Shown in pieces: positions 1-9,058 of a stretch of DNA of 14,183 nucleotides; the first letter of the stretch is position 1, and every line of letters begins with the position of its first letter. The DNA lies in NCBI GenBank assembly GCA_050747865.1, contig JBOGJI010000071.1:1-14183 (forward strand). The letters are read 5' to 3'. This DNA comes from JBOGJI01 sp050747865. Lineage in GTDB: Bacteria > Acidobacteriota > Thermoanaerobaculia > Multivoradales > JAHEKO01. Under the pieces are notes generated by a model. It had not been told where the DNA came from. It searched no databases and saw only the letters and a program-made list of their open reading frames with translations. A program made the translations under genes and the position numbers.

Positions 1-157
1 CATCGCCTGCGTCGCGGCTCCTTCCAGCAGGCGGGCACCGACGCGCGAAGCGCGTTGGTCTGGCGCTCGCAACGCGACCCATGGGAGATTCATTCACAGG
101 CTCTAAGTCTACGAACGAGCTCGCGACGGCGCTTCCCCTACCCGTGCTCCGAGGCGC
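1..157. other. Region without a supportable gene, downstream of the terminal lipoprotein gene
   Basis: No reading frame here resembles a known protein. On the minus strand an ATG at position 93 opens a frame that runs off the window edge; it would be the 5' end of a further gene in the same direction as the lipoprotein gene, but it has no clear ribosome binding site and about 31 codons are too few to judge. The only clear structure is the inverted repeat at 37-59, listed separately. No T-rich terminator follows the lipoprotein stop codon. Confidence 0.4.
37..59. repeat. Hairpin-forming inverted repeat
   Basis: ACGCGC (41-46) and GCGCGT (50-55) are perfect complements around a GAA triloop. 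Pairing extends outward through one G-T wobble (40/56) and three more Watson-Crick pairs (39/57, 38/58, 37/59), giving a stem of about 10 bp. No T-run follows on either strand, so a classical intrinsic terminator is not supported. On the minus strand the wobble becomes an A-C mismatch, so plus-strand RNA would fold slightly better. Confidence 0.5.
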
Positions 158-1012
158 TTACCGGCCGCGGAAGGAGACGGTGACCTCGGACGCCGATGGG
201 ACGTCGACGCCGGGGACGCCCTCCAGGGCCTGGCCGACGACGACCAGGTTCTGCTCGTCGCCGAGGGCGGTGATCTTGTCCCAGGCTCCTTCGGTGGCCA
301 GTACCTGGTCGAAGTCGAACGCCATCAGCGTGACCGCGGAGCCGTTCACGGCGGGGGCGTCGGTCTCGACCACGTCGCCGACGACCTCGACGACGAGCCT
401 GGTCTTGAAGCCTTCGAGGAACGGCTTCATCATCTCCGCCATCCCCTGCCCCATGGCCTCGCCCATCGCCTCGCCCATGGCCGCGGCGTCTTCGGCCGGG
501 GCCTCGGTTGATCCCTCCGACCCCCCGGGCGCAGGCGCGGCCTGCTCGGGCGCGGCGGCCGGCTTGGGGAACACCGTGACGAGGCGGGAGACGCCACCGT
601 CGCGGGTGAAGCGGAAGCTCACGCGATCCCCGCCGCTCGGCCCTCCTTCGGAATCGGGACCCTGGCCGACCGAGATGCGGTTGATGTCCTCGAAGGCGTA
701 GACCGTGCGCTCGCCCAGGCCGCCTTCGGTCAGCTCCTCCCAGGAGACCAGACTGACGCCGGCGCCGATGGTCGCGGCCCGCGCCTCGGCCTTGGCGCGC
801 CCGTCGTTCTCCGCCTCGGCGCCCTCCGGCTTCATTCCCTTCATCGCCTCCACCATCTCGCCGCGCGCGATCGTCGTCTCGACGATCTCGCCGCTGCCGT
901 CCGGCCGCAGCTTGATGACCGTCTCGTGCTCGACACAGCCCGCGGCCATCAGGAGCACGGCGAGCGCCGACATCGGGATACTCCGACGCGACCGAGATTG
1001 CATTGGACGCAT
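158..1012 (-). CDS. Predicted lipoprotein of unknown function
   Basis: This 284-residue protein has a basic N-terminus, a hydrophobic stretch (residues 14-25) and a lipobox-like end at Cys26 (AAGC), so it is probably exported and lipidated. The mature part begins with a short strand-rich segment carrying a PDGSGEI motif (38-43), then an Ala/Glu-rich helix. Residues 151-195 are low complexity (Pro/Ala/Glu), ending in repeated MGEA units and a Met-rich stretch. The C-terminal part (203-283) looks folded, with alternating hydrophobic strands. I do not recognise a named family; the DGSG start recalls other small lipoproteins of unknown function. The start is chosen because ATG at 1012 directly follows a strong Shine-Dalgarno and lies before the signal peptide. 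The open frame continues far upstream into dnaE, but that extension is only a shadow. The gene lies 101 bp after dnaE on the same strand. Confidence 0.8.
   Translation of the reverse strand: MRPMQSRSRRSIPMSALAVLLMAAGCVEHETVIKLRPDGSGEIVETTIARGEMVEAMKGMKPEGAEAENDGRAKAEARAATIGAGVSLVSWEELTEGGLGERTVYAFEDINRISVGQGPDSEGGPSGGDRVSFRFTRDGGVSRLVTVFPKPAAAPEQAAPAPGGSEGSTEAPAEDAAAMGEAMGEAMGQGMAEMMKPFLEGFKTRLVVEVVGDVVETDAPAVNGSAVTLMAFDFDQVLATEGAWDKITALGDEQNLVVVGQALEGVPGVDVPSASEVTVSFRGR
451..486 (-). repeat. Three imperfect 12-bp tandem repeats inside the lipoprotein gene
   Basis: Units of the form CCATSGCCTCGC occur at 451-462 and 463-474, with a degenerate third copy at 475-486. On the coding strand they encode repeated MGEA tetrapeptides near residues 179-190 of the lipoprotein. 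Because the unit is a multiple of three, copy-number change would alter protein length without breaking the frame. Confidence 0.7.
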
Positions 1013-1015
1013 GAT

Positions 1016-1024
1016 CCCTCCTTT
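1016..1024 (-). promoter_or_regulatory. Strong ribosome binding site of the lipoprotein gene
   Basis: The minus strand reads AAAGGAGGGATC immediately before the ATG at 1012. This near-perfect Shine-Dalgarno decides the start against the much longer open frame upstream. It is stronger than any other binding site in the window, suggesting translation independent of dnaE. Confidence 0.8.
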
Positions 1025-1060
1025 CACGTCACCGAACTGTCGATGCGTGTTACACCGTCT

Positions 1061-1093
1061 TCTATAACGAAAACGGCGGCCGAATGGTGTCAG
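1061..1093 (-). promoter_or_regulatory. Possible weak promoter between dnaE and the lipoprotein gene
   Basis: An A+T-rich island stands out in the 101-bp gap. On the minus strand, CTGACA (1093-1088, five of six matches to TTGACA) precedes TATAGA (1066-1061), but the spacer is 21 bp, longer than the usual 16-18. The pair is therefore only suggestive of a separate promoter for the lipoprotein gene. Confidence 0.2.
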
Positions 1094-1113
1094 TGCCGGT
1101 GTCGGGAGGCCCC

Positions 1114-4566
<3,453 letters not shown>

Positions 4567-4624
4567 GCCGGGAGCGTTGAAACAGCGGTAGCGTACCAGA
4601 CGCCCGGCGGCGCGGACGCGGTCG

Positions 4625-5710
4625 CTACGAGGTTTCCGCTCCCAGATAGATGTCCGACTTGCGGTAGAGCGCGAGCCAATGGCGAACGAAGACCTGGATC
4701 ACCGCCGCCGTCGGCACGGCGATCAGCATGCCGAAGAAGCCGAAGAGGCTGCCGCCGACGATGACCGCCAGCAGCACCCATACCGGGTGGAGCTGCACCG
4801 ACTTGCCGAGAATGCGAGGCGAGAGCACCGTCCCCTCGAGCATCTGGGCGCCGGTGAAGACCGCCACCACGCCGAACATCAGCGGCCAGCTCTGCGAGTC
4901 GACCCAGCACAGGAGCAGCGCCGGGACCAGCCCCACGACCAGGGCCATGTAGGGGATCATGTTCGCCAGTCCGGCGATCATGCCGACGGCGAAGCCCAAC
5001 GGCACCCCCAGCAGGGTGAGCCCGATGCCGTTGATCAGCCCGATGATGATGGCGATGGTCAGCTGCCCGCGCACGAAGCTGGACAGCGCCTGGTCGACCT
5101 CGCGCAGGCGGGCGAGCACCGATTCCCGGTACGGCACCGGGATCAGTCGCCGGATGCCCTGCTTGAGCTTGGGCATGTCGACCAGCAGGTAGAAGGCGAA
5201 GACCGGGACGAAGATCAGGTTGAGCAGGAAGAGGATCAGCCCGAAGACGCTGCCGAAGAGCTGGCCTGCCTGGCGCGCGATCGAGCCGGCCAGACGCGGG
5301 AGGTTCTGCTCCAGGAAGCTGCGCAGGCGCTCCTCGACGACCGTGAGCTGCTGGGGGTAACGGGCCCGCATCCGCTCGAGCCACGGGTCGATGCGCTGTT
5401 GCAGCTCTTCCCGGTACTGGGGGAAGCGCTCGGCCAACCTCTGCGCCTCGTCGATCAGCGCGGGGACGACCAGCAGGACCACCGCGGCGACCACGCCGAT
5501 GGCGACCACCGCGAGCAGGACGGTGGCCAGGACCCGCGAGCGGCCGCGGCGCTCGAACGCGCTCACCACGGGATCGAGGAAGTAGGCGATCGCCAGTCCG
5601 AGCAGCAGGGGCATGACGATGCGCCGCAGCAGGATGAGGGTCACCAGGACGGCCAGCAGGCCGCCGAGGAAGATCAGCAGGCGCAGGACAGCCGGATCCG
5701 GCCGACGCAT
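4625..5710 (-). CDS. AI-2E/PerM family (UPF0118) transporter-like membrane protein
   Basis: This 361-residue polytopic inner-membrane protein has hydrophobic segments at about 10-28, 31-47, 62-83, 151-177, 214-235, 237-267, 276-290 and 307-342. Between the N-terminal helices and the main core lies a soluble amphipathic segment (about 85-150), the usual arrangement of the family. Typical family landmarks are SFVRGQL (211-217), GLANMIPYMA (247-256) and LSPRILGKSVQLHPVWVLLA (296-315), followed by GGSLFGFFGMLIAVPTAA. Members have been linked to autoinducer-2 export, Na+/H+ antiport and other exports; substrate cannot be told from sequence. The ATG lies only 4 bp past the stop of the TPR lipoprotein gene, with GGAG-like bases upstream, so translation is probably coupled. 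Confidence 0.93.
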   Translation of the reverse strand: MRRPDPAVLRLLIFLGGLLAVLVTLILLRRIVMPLLLGLAIAYFLDPVVSAFERRGRSRVLATVLLAVVAIGVVAAVVLLVVPALIDEAQRLAERFPQYREELQQRIDPWLERMRARYPQQLTVVEERLRSFLEQNLPRLAGSIARQAGQLFGSVFGLILFLLNLIFVPVFAFYLLVDMPKLKQGIRRLIPVPYRESVLARLREVDQALSSFVRGQLTIAIIIGLINGIGLTLLGVPLGFAVGMIAGLANMIPYMALVVGLVPALLLCWVDSQSWPLMFGVVAVFTGAQMLEGTVLSPRILGKSVQLHPVWVLLAVIVGGSLFGFFGMLIAVPTAAVIQVFVRHWLALYRKSDIYLGAETS

Positions 5711-5714
5711 GGCG

Positions 5715-7073
5715 TCAGGAGCCGCTCCGCGGTCCCAGTCCCAGGACCCGGCGGGCGAACGTCAGAGTCTCCTGCCCGGAGACCGGAGCGTTGGGCAGGC
5801 AATCGGCCGCGTCGGCGAGCAGATCGCAACCCGCAGCGAGCGAGCAGACGGTGTCGGAGGGCACCGCCCCCCGCACGACGGCGCCGCCGAGACATCGCGC
5901 GCCGCCGCTCTCCTTGGCGGCAAGCCGCAGGAAGCAGAGCAACGCGTCGTGGCGGCTTACCGGCCGGTCCGGACGGAAGAGGTGCTGCGCGGCGTCCAGG
6001 CCGAGCAGCTCGAGGTTGACGACGCGCACGATCTCGCGGCGGTAGGGGCTCTCCAGCGCGTCCGTGGCGATCCGCCCCACTCCTCGGCTGGTCCGCACCG
6101 ACGGCATCAGCCAATAGACCAGCCCGGCGAACTCGCCGCGGGTCAACGCCGGCCGGCCGGTCAGATCCTGCACCGCCCCCGGCAGCAGCGACAGCCGGAA
6201 CGCGCCCTGCGCCCGCTCCAGGCCGGCGGCGACCTCGGGGTCATCCGGGTGGGCGGTATGCAGCTCCTCGTACAGGCGCAGCGCGGTCCCCGGATCCCCC
6301 CAGTCCACCTCCAGCTCGGCTTGCCGGCGCAGCTTCTCCGTGTCTTCCGGATCGACCGCGGTGAGCCGGCGCAGCGCCGCCAGCTCCCTCGTCGGCTCCC
6401 CCTTGGCGCCAGCCACCGCGACCGTGCGCTCCAAGGTCCCCCGCGCCTCCGGAGCCCAGTCCGCCAGCTGGCGCAGCGCCGCCTCGGCCTCCTCGACCCG
6501 GCCCTGCGCCAGGCCGGTGTCGACCCGCTGGCCCAGGACCTCGAGGACTCGCGGCTCGAGCGCGGCGGCGCGCTCGCCGGCGACCTCCAGCGTGGCGGCG
6601 GCCCGGTAGGCGGCATACGCCTCGACGATCCGTCCCAGGCGCTCCTCGGCGCGTCCCAGAACCGCCTGCGCCGCCAGGTACTCCGGGTATTGCTGCACGA
6701 CCGGCCGCAGCCGCTCCGCCGCGCCGTCGAAACGGCTCTCCAGCAGGTCCAGCTCGGCGCTGAGCACGGAAGCGCTGAGCGGCGCCGAGCGCGCCAAAGC
6801 ATCCAGCGCCACCCGCGCCTCGTCGAGTCGGCCAGCCTGGAGCGCGGCGTGGATCTCGCGCAGCTGTTCCGGGCGATCCAGGGACACGCTCGCCGGGAAC
6901 CCGACCAGGGGATCGACGAGAAAGCGCGCCTCCTCCCCGACCGGCCGCCGCTGCACGACCTGCTGGACCGTGGCGCAGCCGGTCGCCAGGATGGCGAGGC
7001 CGGCGACAGGGACCAGCCGCGCGATCGCCCGCCGACCGCTACTCGCCCAGCTCGATGACGGTTGCCACCGCAT
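5715..7073 (-). CDS. TPR-repeat lipoprotein with an SLH-like C-terminal segment
   Basis: This 452-residue predicted lipoprotein has a basic n-region (RRAIAR), a hydrophobic core and a lipobox ending ILATGC at Cys33. Residues 66-290 form helical pairs typical of tetratricopeptide repeats, for example AALQAGRLDEARVALDAL, LGRIVEAYAAYRAAA, LAQGRVEEAEAALRQL and WGDPGTALRLYEELHTAHPDDP. These usually mediate protein binding. Residues about 308-386 resemble an S-layer-homology segment: LTRGEFAGLVYWL, then a stretch rich in Ile/Val and Arg, then HLFRPDRPVSRHDAL. The end is cysteine-containing (380, 394, 410, 416, 425). An envelope scaffold role is inference. ATG at 7073 lies within hfq, overlapping it by 35 bp; ATG at 7094 is an alternative adding seven residues. 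No convincing Shine-Dalgarno precedes either, consistent with coupling to hfq translation. Confidence 0.85.
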   Translation of the reverse strand: MRWQPSSSWASSGRRAIARLVPVAGLAILATGCATVQQVVQRRPVGEEARFLVDPLVGFPASVSLDRPEQLREIHAALQAGRLDEARVALDALARSAPLSASVLSAELDLLESRFDGAAERLRPVVQQYPEYLAAQAVLGRAEERLGRIVEAYAAYRAAATLEVAGERAAALEPRVLEVLGQRVDTGLAQGRVEEAEAALRQLADWAPEARGTLERTVAVAGAKGEPTRELAALRRLTAVDPEDTEKLRRQAELEVDWGDPGTALRLYEELHTAHPDDPEVAAGLERAQGAFRLSLLPGAVQDLTGRPALTRGEFAGLVYWLMPSVRTSRGVGRIATDALESPYRREIVRVVNLELLGLDAAQHLFRPDRPVSRHDALLCFLRLAAKESGGARCLGGAVVRGAVPSDTVCSLAAGCDLLADAADCLPNAPVSGQETLTFARRVLGLGPRSGS

Positions 7074-7251
7074 GCTTGTAGAGCAGGATCTCACGCTCTC
7101 CGTCCTGCAGGACGATGGCGTAGCGGTCGAACCGCTTGATCCGTCCCCGCAGGCTACTGCCGTTGGCGAGCTCGATGGAGACCGGCCGCCCCCCCTTGAG
7201 CTGCTGATAGAGGAATCCGTCCTGGACGTTGATCGGATGCTTGTTGGTCAT
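7039..7251 (-). CDS. hfq: RNA chaperone Hfq
   Basis: This 70-residue Sm-like protein should form a hexameric ring that binds small RNAs and mRNAs and influences their pairing and stability. It keeps the family marks: INVQDGFL (Gln10 and Asp11), ELANGSSLRGRIKRFDRYAIVL (the Sm1 strands, from residue 27) and the Sm2 signature YKHAVATV (58-65, with Lys59 and His60 for the proximal uridine-binding pore). It ends right after the Sm fold, without the long disordered tail of enterobacterial Hfq. Aligned to E. coli Hfq, the rim arginines 16, 17 and 19 become Leu18, Lys19 and Gly21, leaving a weak basic rim (Lys19, Arg22). The ATG overlaps the miaA stop as ATGA, and GGGAG lies at a good distance upstream. 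miaA-hfq adjacency is classical synteny. Confidence 0.97.
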   Translation of the reverse strand: MTNKHPINVQDGFLYQQLKGGRPVSIELANGSSLRGRIKRFDRYAIVLQDGEREILLYKHAVATVIELGE

Positions 7252-8174
7252 CGAGCTCCCGCGAATCGGTTGGGCAGGACGCGCCGGATGGACGCGACCC
7301 GATCGTCGAGGTCGACCTCCCGGATCCAGACGACGTCCGGCATACGACGGAACCAGGTCATCTGCCGCTTGGCGTACTGGCGCGTCCGGCGAACGATCAC
7401 CTCCACCGTCTCCTCCAAGGACCACTCGCCGCGCGCGTGACGAACCAGCTCTCTATATCCGATCGCCTGGAACGCCGGGCAGTCGGCTGAGAGACCGGAC
7501 CGCAAGAGCCGCTCGACCTCCTCCGTCCAACCCCCCTCCAACATCCGTCGTACGCGACCGGCGATACGATCGTACAGGAGCGCTCGCGGCAGGGTCAAAC
7601 CGATGACGTCGGCCGCGAGGGGCGGCTCCCCCGTCTCCTCCCACCACCGGGACAGCGGCCGCCCCGTAGCCTCGAACACCTCCAGCGCCCGCAACGTCCG
7701 CTGCGGATCCCCGTCCGAGAACCGCGCCGCCGCCACCGGATCCACCCTCTCCAGCTCCGCGCGCAGCGCCGCCAGCCCCTCCCCTGCCAGCCGCCCCTCA
7801 AGGCGGCGCCTCACCTCCGCGGGAACCTCCGGGATCGCCGCCAGCCCCCCGAGCAAGGCCCGCAGGTACAAACCGCTCCCCCCGACAACCAGCGGCACCA
7901 CCCCCTGCGCCGCGATCTCCCCGATCGCCCGGCGCGCCAACTCCGCGAACCGCCCCGCCGAATAAGGCTCCTCAGGCTCCAGAAAGTCCAGCAGATGGTG
8001 CCGGACACGCCGCCGCTCCTCGACCGTAGGCTTCGCCGTCCCGACATCCAGCCCCCGATACGCCTGCAGCGCGTCAGCACTCACGATCTCCCCACCCCAC
8101 AGCTCCGCCAACACCAACCCCACCTCGCTCTTCCCCACCGCCGTAGGCCCCAAAATCACAACCGCTCGACACAT
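7248..8174 (-). CDS. miaA: tRNA dimethylallyltransferase MiaA
   Basis: This enzyme transfers a dimethylallyl group to N6 of adenosine 37 in tRNAs that read codons starting with U; the modification supports decoding accuracy. The 308-residue length is normal. The P-loop GPTAVGKS is at 9-16. The substrate-binding segment SADALQAYRGLDVGTAKP spans 32-49, with Asp34 and Gln37 where expected. GGSGLYLRAL lies at 98-107, DPQRTLRALEVFEATGRPLS at 156-175, AIGYREL near 237, and the C-terminal tRNA-contact motif RTRQYAKRQMTWFRR at 263-277. The frame stays open upstream, but the ATG at 8174 places the P-loop at the usual distance from the start. No good Shine-Dalgarno precedes it: GGGAGG is over 20 bases away. 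It is the first gene of the minus-strand operon and overlaps hfq by four bases. Confidence 0.97.
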   Translation of the reverse strand: MCRAVVILGPTAVGKSEVGLVLAELWGGEIVSADALQAYRGLDVGTAKPTVEERRRVRHHLLDFLEPEEPYSAGRFAELARRAIGEIAAQGVVPLVVGGSGLYLRALLGGLAAIPEVPAEVRRRLEGRLAGEGLAALRAELERVDPVAAARFSDGDPQRTLRALEVFEATGRPLSRWWEETGEPPLAADVIGLTLPRALLYDRIAGRVRRMLEGGWTEEVERLLRSGLSADCPAFQAIGYRELVRHARGEWSLEETVEVIVRRTRQYAKRQMTWFRRMPDVVWIREVDLDDRVASIRRVLPNRFAGAR

Positions 8175-8182
8175 GAACCGGC

Positions 8183-8206
8183 AGTGTATTCGACAGTTCC
8201 TCCCAG
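8183..8206 (-). promoter_or_regulatory. Possible promoter of the miaA-hfq operon
   Basis: Reading the minus strand toward miaA, TTGCTG (8209-8204) is followed after 15 bp by TACACT (8188-8183). Both are weak matches to sigma-70 elements. Transcription would then start about 7 bases further on, almost at the ATG (8174). This would give a leaderless or nearly leaderless mRNA, in keeping with the missing Shine-Dalgarno. The call rests on eye inspection only. Confidence 0.15.
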
Positions 8207-8252
8207 CAAGCCGCCGGGTGGGAAGGCGTCCGGAGGGTGGGGGCGAGGAACT
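8195..8252. repeat. Spaced 8-bp inverted repeat in the divergent intergenic region
   Basis: AGTTCCTC (8195-8202) and GAGGAACT (8245-8252) are perfect complements 42 bp apart, between the divergent miaA and ABC-transporter genes. Each arm carries TCGA close to its outer side. The symmetrical placement could mark two sites for one regulator or the -35 parts of divergent promoters. With an 8-bp arm, chance cannot be excluded. Confidence 0.4.
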
Positions 8253-8276
8253 CGACACGGCCCGCCGGCGTATAAG
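8247..8276 (+). promoter_or_regulatory. Possible promoter of the ABC export operon
   Basis: TATAAG (8271-8276) is a good -10 match. GGAACTC (8247-8253) lies 17 bp before it and resembles the -35 element used by extracytoplasmic-function (sigma-E-like) factors rather than TTGACA. A sigma-70-like TCGACA (8252-8257) is also present but only 13 bp away, too close. If the call is right, the transcript starts near 8283, so the hairpin at 8286-8306 forms the extreme 5' end of the mRNA. Confidence 0.25.
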
Positions 8277-8285
8277 CTGGTGGAC

Positions 8286-8306
8286 GGGGGCCGATTCCTG
8301 GCCCCC
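8286..8306 (+). promoter_or_regulatory. Perfect 7-bp hairpin just upstream of the ABC ATPase start
   Basis: GGGGGCC (8286-8292) and GGCCCCC (8300-8306) pair perfectly around a 7-base loop. The structure ends 12 bases before the GTG start at 8319. There is no following T-run, so it is not a typical terminator. It could shield the start region, stabilise the mRNA end, or be an operator. It occupies the place where a Shine-Dalgarno would be expected, and none is visible there. Confidence 0.5.
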
Positions 8307-8318
8307 GTCGTCGTCATC

Positions 8319-9053
8319 GTGATCAAGCTGCGCAACATCCACAAGTACTACGCCGTAGGCCACAACCGCCTCCACGTCCTCAAGGGCCTGGACCTCACCA
8401 TCGAGCCCGGCGAGATGGTCTCCATCATGGGCTCCTCCGGCTCCGGCAAGTCCACCCTGCTCAACGTCCTCGGCCTCCTCGACACCTACGACGAGGGCGA
8501 ATACAGCCTCGACGGACGCCTGATGAAGGGCCTCACGGAGACCCAGGCCGCGCGCCTACGCAACCACCATCTCGGCTTCATCTTCCAGTCCTTCAACCTC
8601 ATCCCGTTCAAGACCGCCCTAGAGAACGTGGCCCTGCCCCTCTACTACAAGGGCGTGCGACGCAGCGTGCGCAACCGCCTGGCGGGCGAATACCTGGAGC
8701 GCATGGGCCTCAAGGCCTGGGCCGAGCACCTGCCCGCCGAGCTCTCCGGCGGCCAGCAGCAGCGCGTCGCCATCGCTCGGGCGCTGATCGCCGAGCCCCA
8801 GGTCCTGCTCGGCGACGAGCCGACCGGCAACCTCGACTCCCAGACCTCGCTGCAGATCATGGAGCTGCTCCGGGAGGTCAACGGCCGGGAGGGCACGACC
8901 ATGGTCATCGTCACCCACGAGCGCGACATCTCCCGGCTCACCGACCGCGTCATCCGCCTGCAGGACGGCCTGATCGTGGACGACATCCCGGTGGCCGCGA
9001 GTCTCGCGGAGACGCGCGCCGCGCGGGAGACCGCGGTGGCGCCCACCTCCTGA
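8319..9053 (+). CDS. MacB/LolD-type ABC transporter ATP-binding protein
   Basis: This 244-residue cytoplasmic ATPase should energise the two permeases encoded next to it. All nucleotide-binding elements are present: Walker A GSSGSGKS (38-45), Q-loop Gln90 in FIFQSFNLIP, signature LSGGQQQRVAIARAL (142-156), Walker B VLLGDEPTGNLD (162-173, Glu167 catalytic) and the switch His200 in IVTHE. The FNLIP and DEPTGNLDS forms are typical of the MacB/LolD/FtsE group of mechanotransmission-type transporters. The start is taken at GTG 8319, which gives the usual N-terminus MIKLRNIHKYY; the frame is open far upstream, but that part overlaps miaA on the other strand and looks non-coding. No Shine-Dalgarno is evident, and a hairpin lies just before the start. 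The next gene begins 5 bp after the stop. Confidence 0.93.
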   Translation: MIKLRNIHKYYAVGHNRLHVLKGLDLTIEPGEMVSIMGSSGSGKSTLLNVLGLLDTYDEGEYSLDGRLMKGLTETQAARLRNHHLGFIFQSFNLIPFKTALENVALPLYYKGVRRSVRNRLAGEYLERMGLKAWAEHLPAELSGGQQQRVAIARALIAEPQVLLGDEPTGNLDSQTSLQIMELLREVNGREGTTMVIVTHERDISRLTDRVIRLQDGLIVDDIPVAASLAETRAARETAVAPTS

Positions 9054-9058
9054 AGCCG

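Noticed and set aside
1..93. Partial gene on the minus strand starting at ATG 93
   Set aside because: About 31 codons run off the window edge, with no ribosome binding site and no recognisable similarity. It is possible but not supportable.
8286..8306. Intrinsic terminator
   Set aside because: The stem is perfect, but no T-run follows on either strand, and it sits just before a start codon rather than after a gene.
7995..8318. Upstream extension of the ABC ATPase frame by 108 codons
   Set aside because: This part overlaps miaA on the opposite strand and is not like any ABC protein N-terminus. The GTG at 8319 gives the normal family start.
8175..8375. Upstream extension of the miaA frame
   Set aside because: It would place 67 unrelated residues before the P-loop and overlap the divergent gene. 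The ATG at 8174 fits the family.
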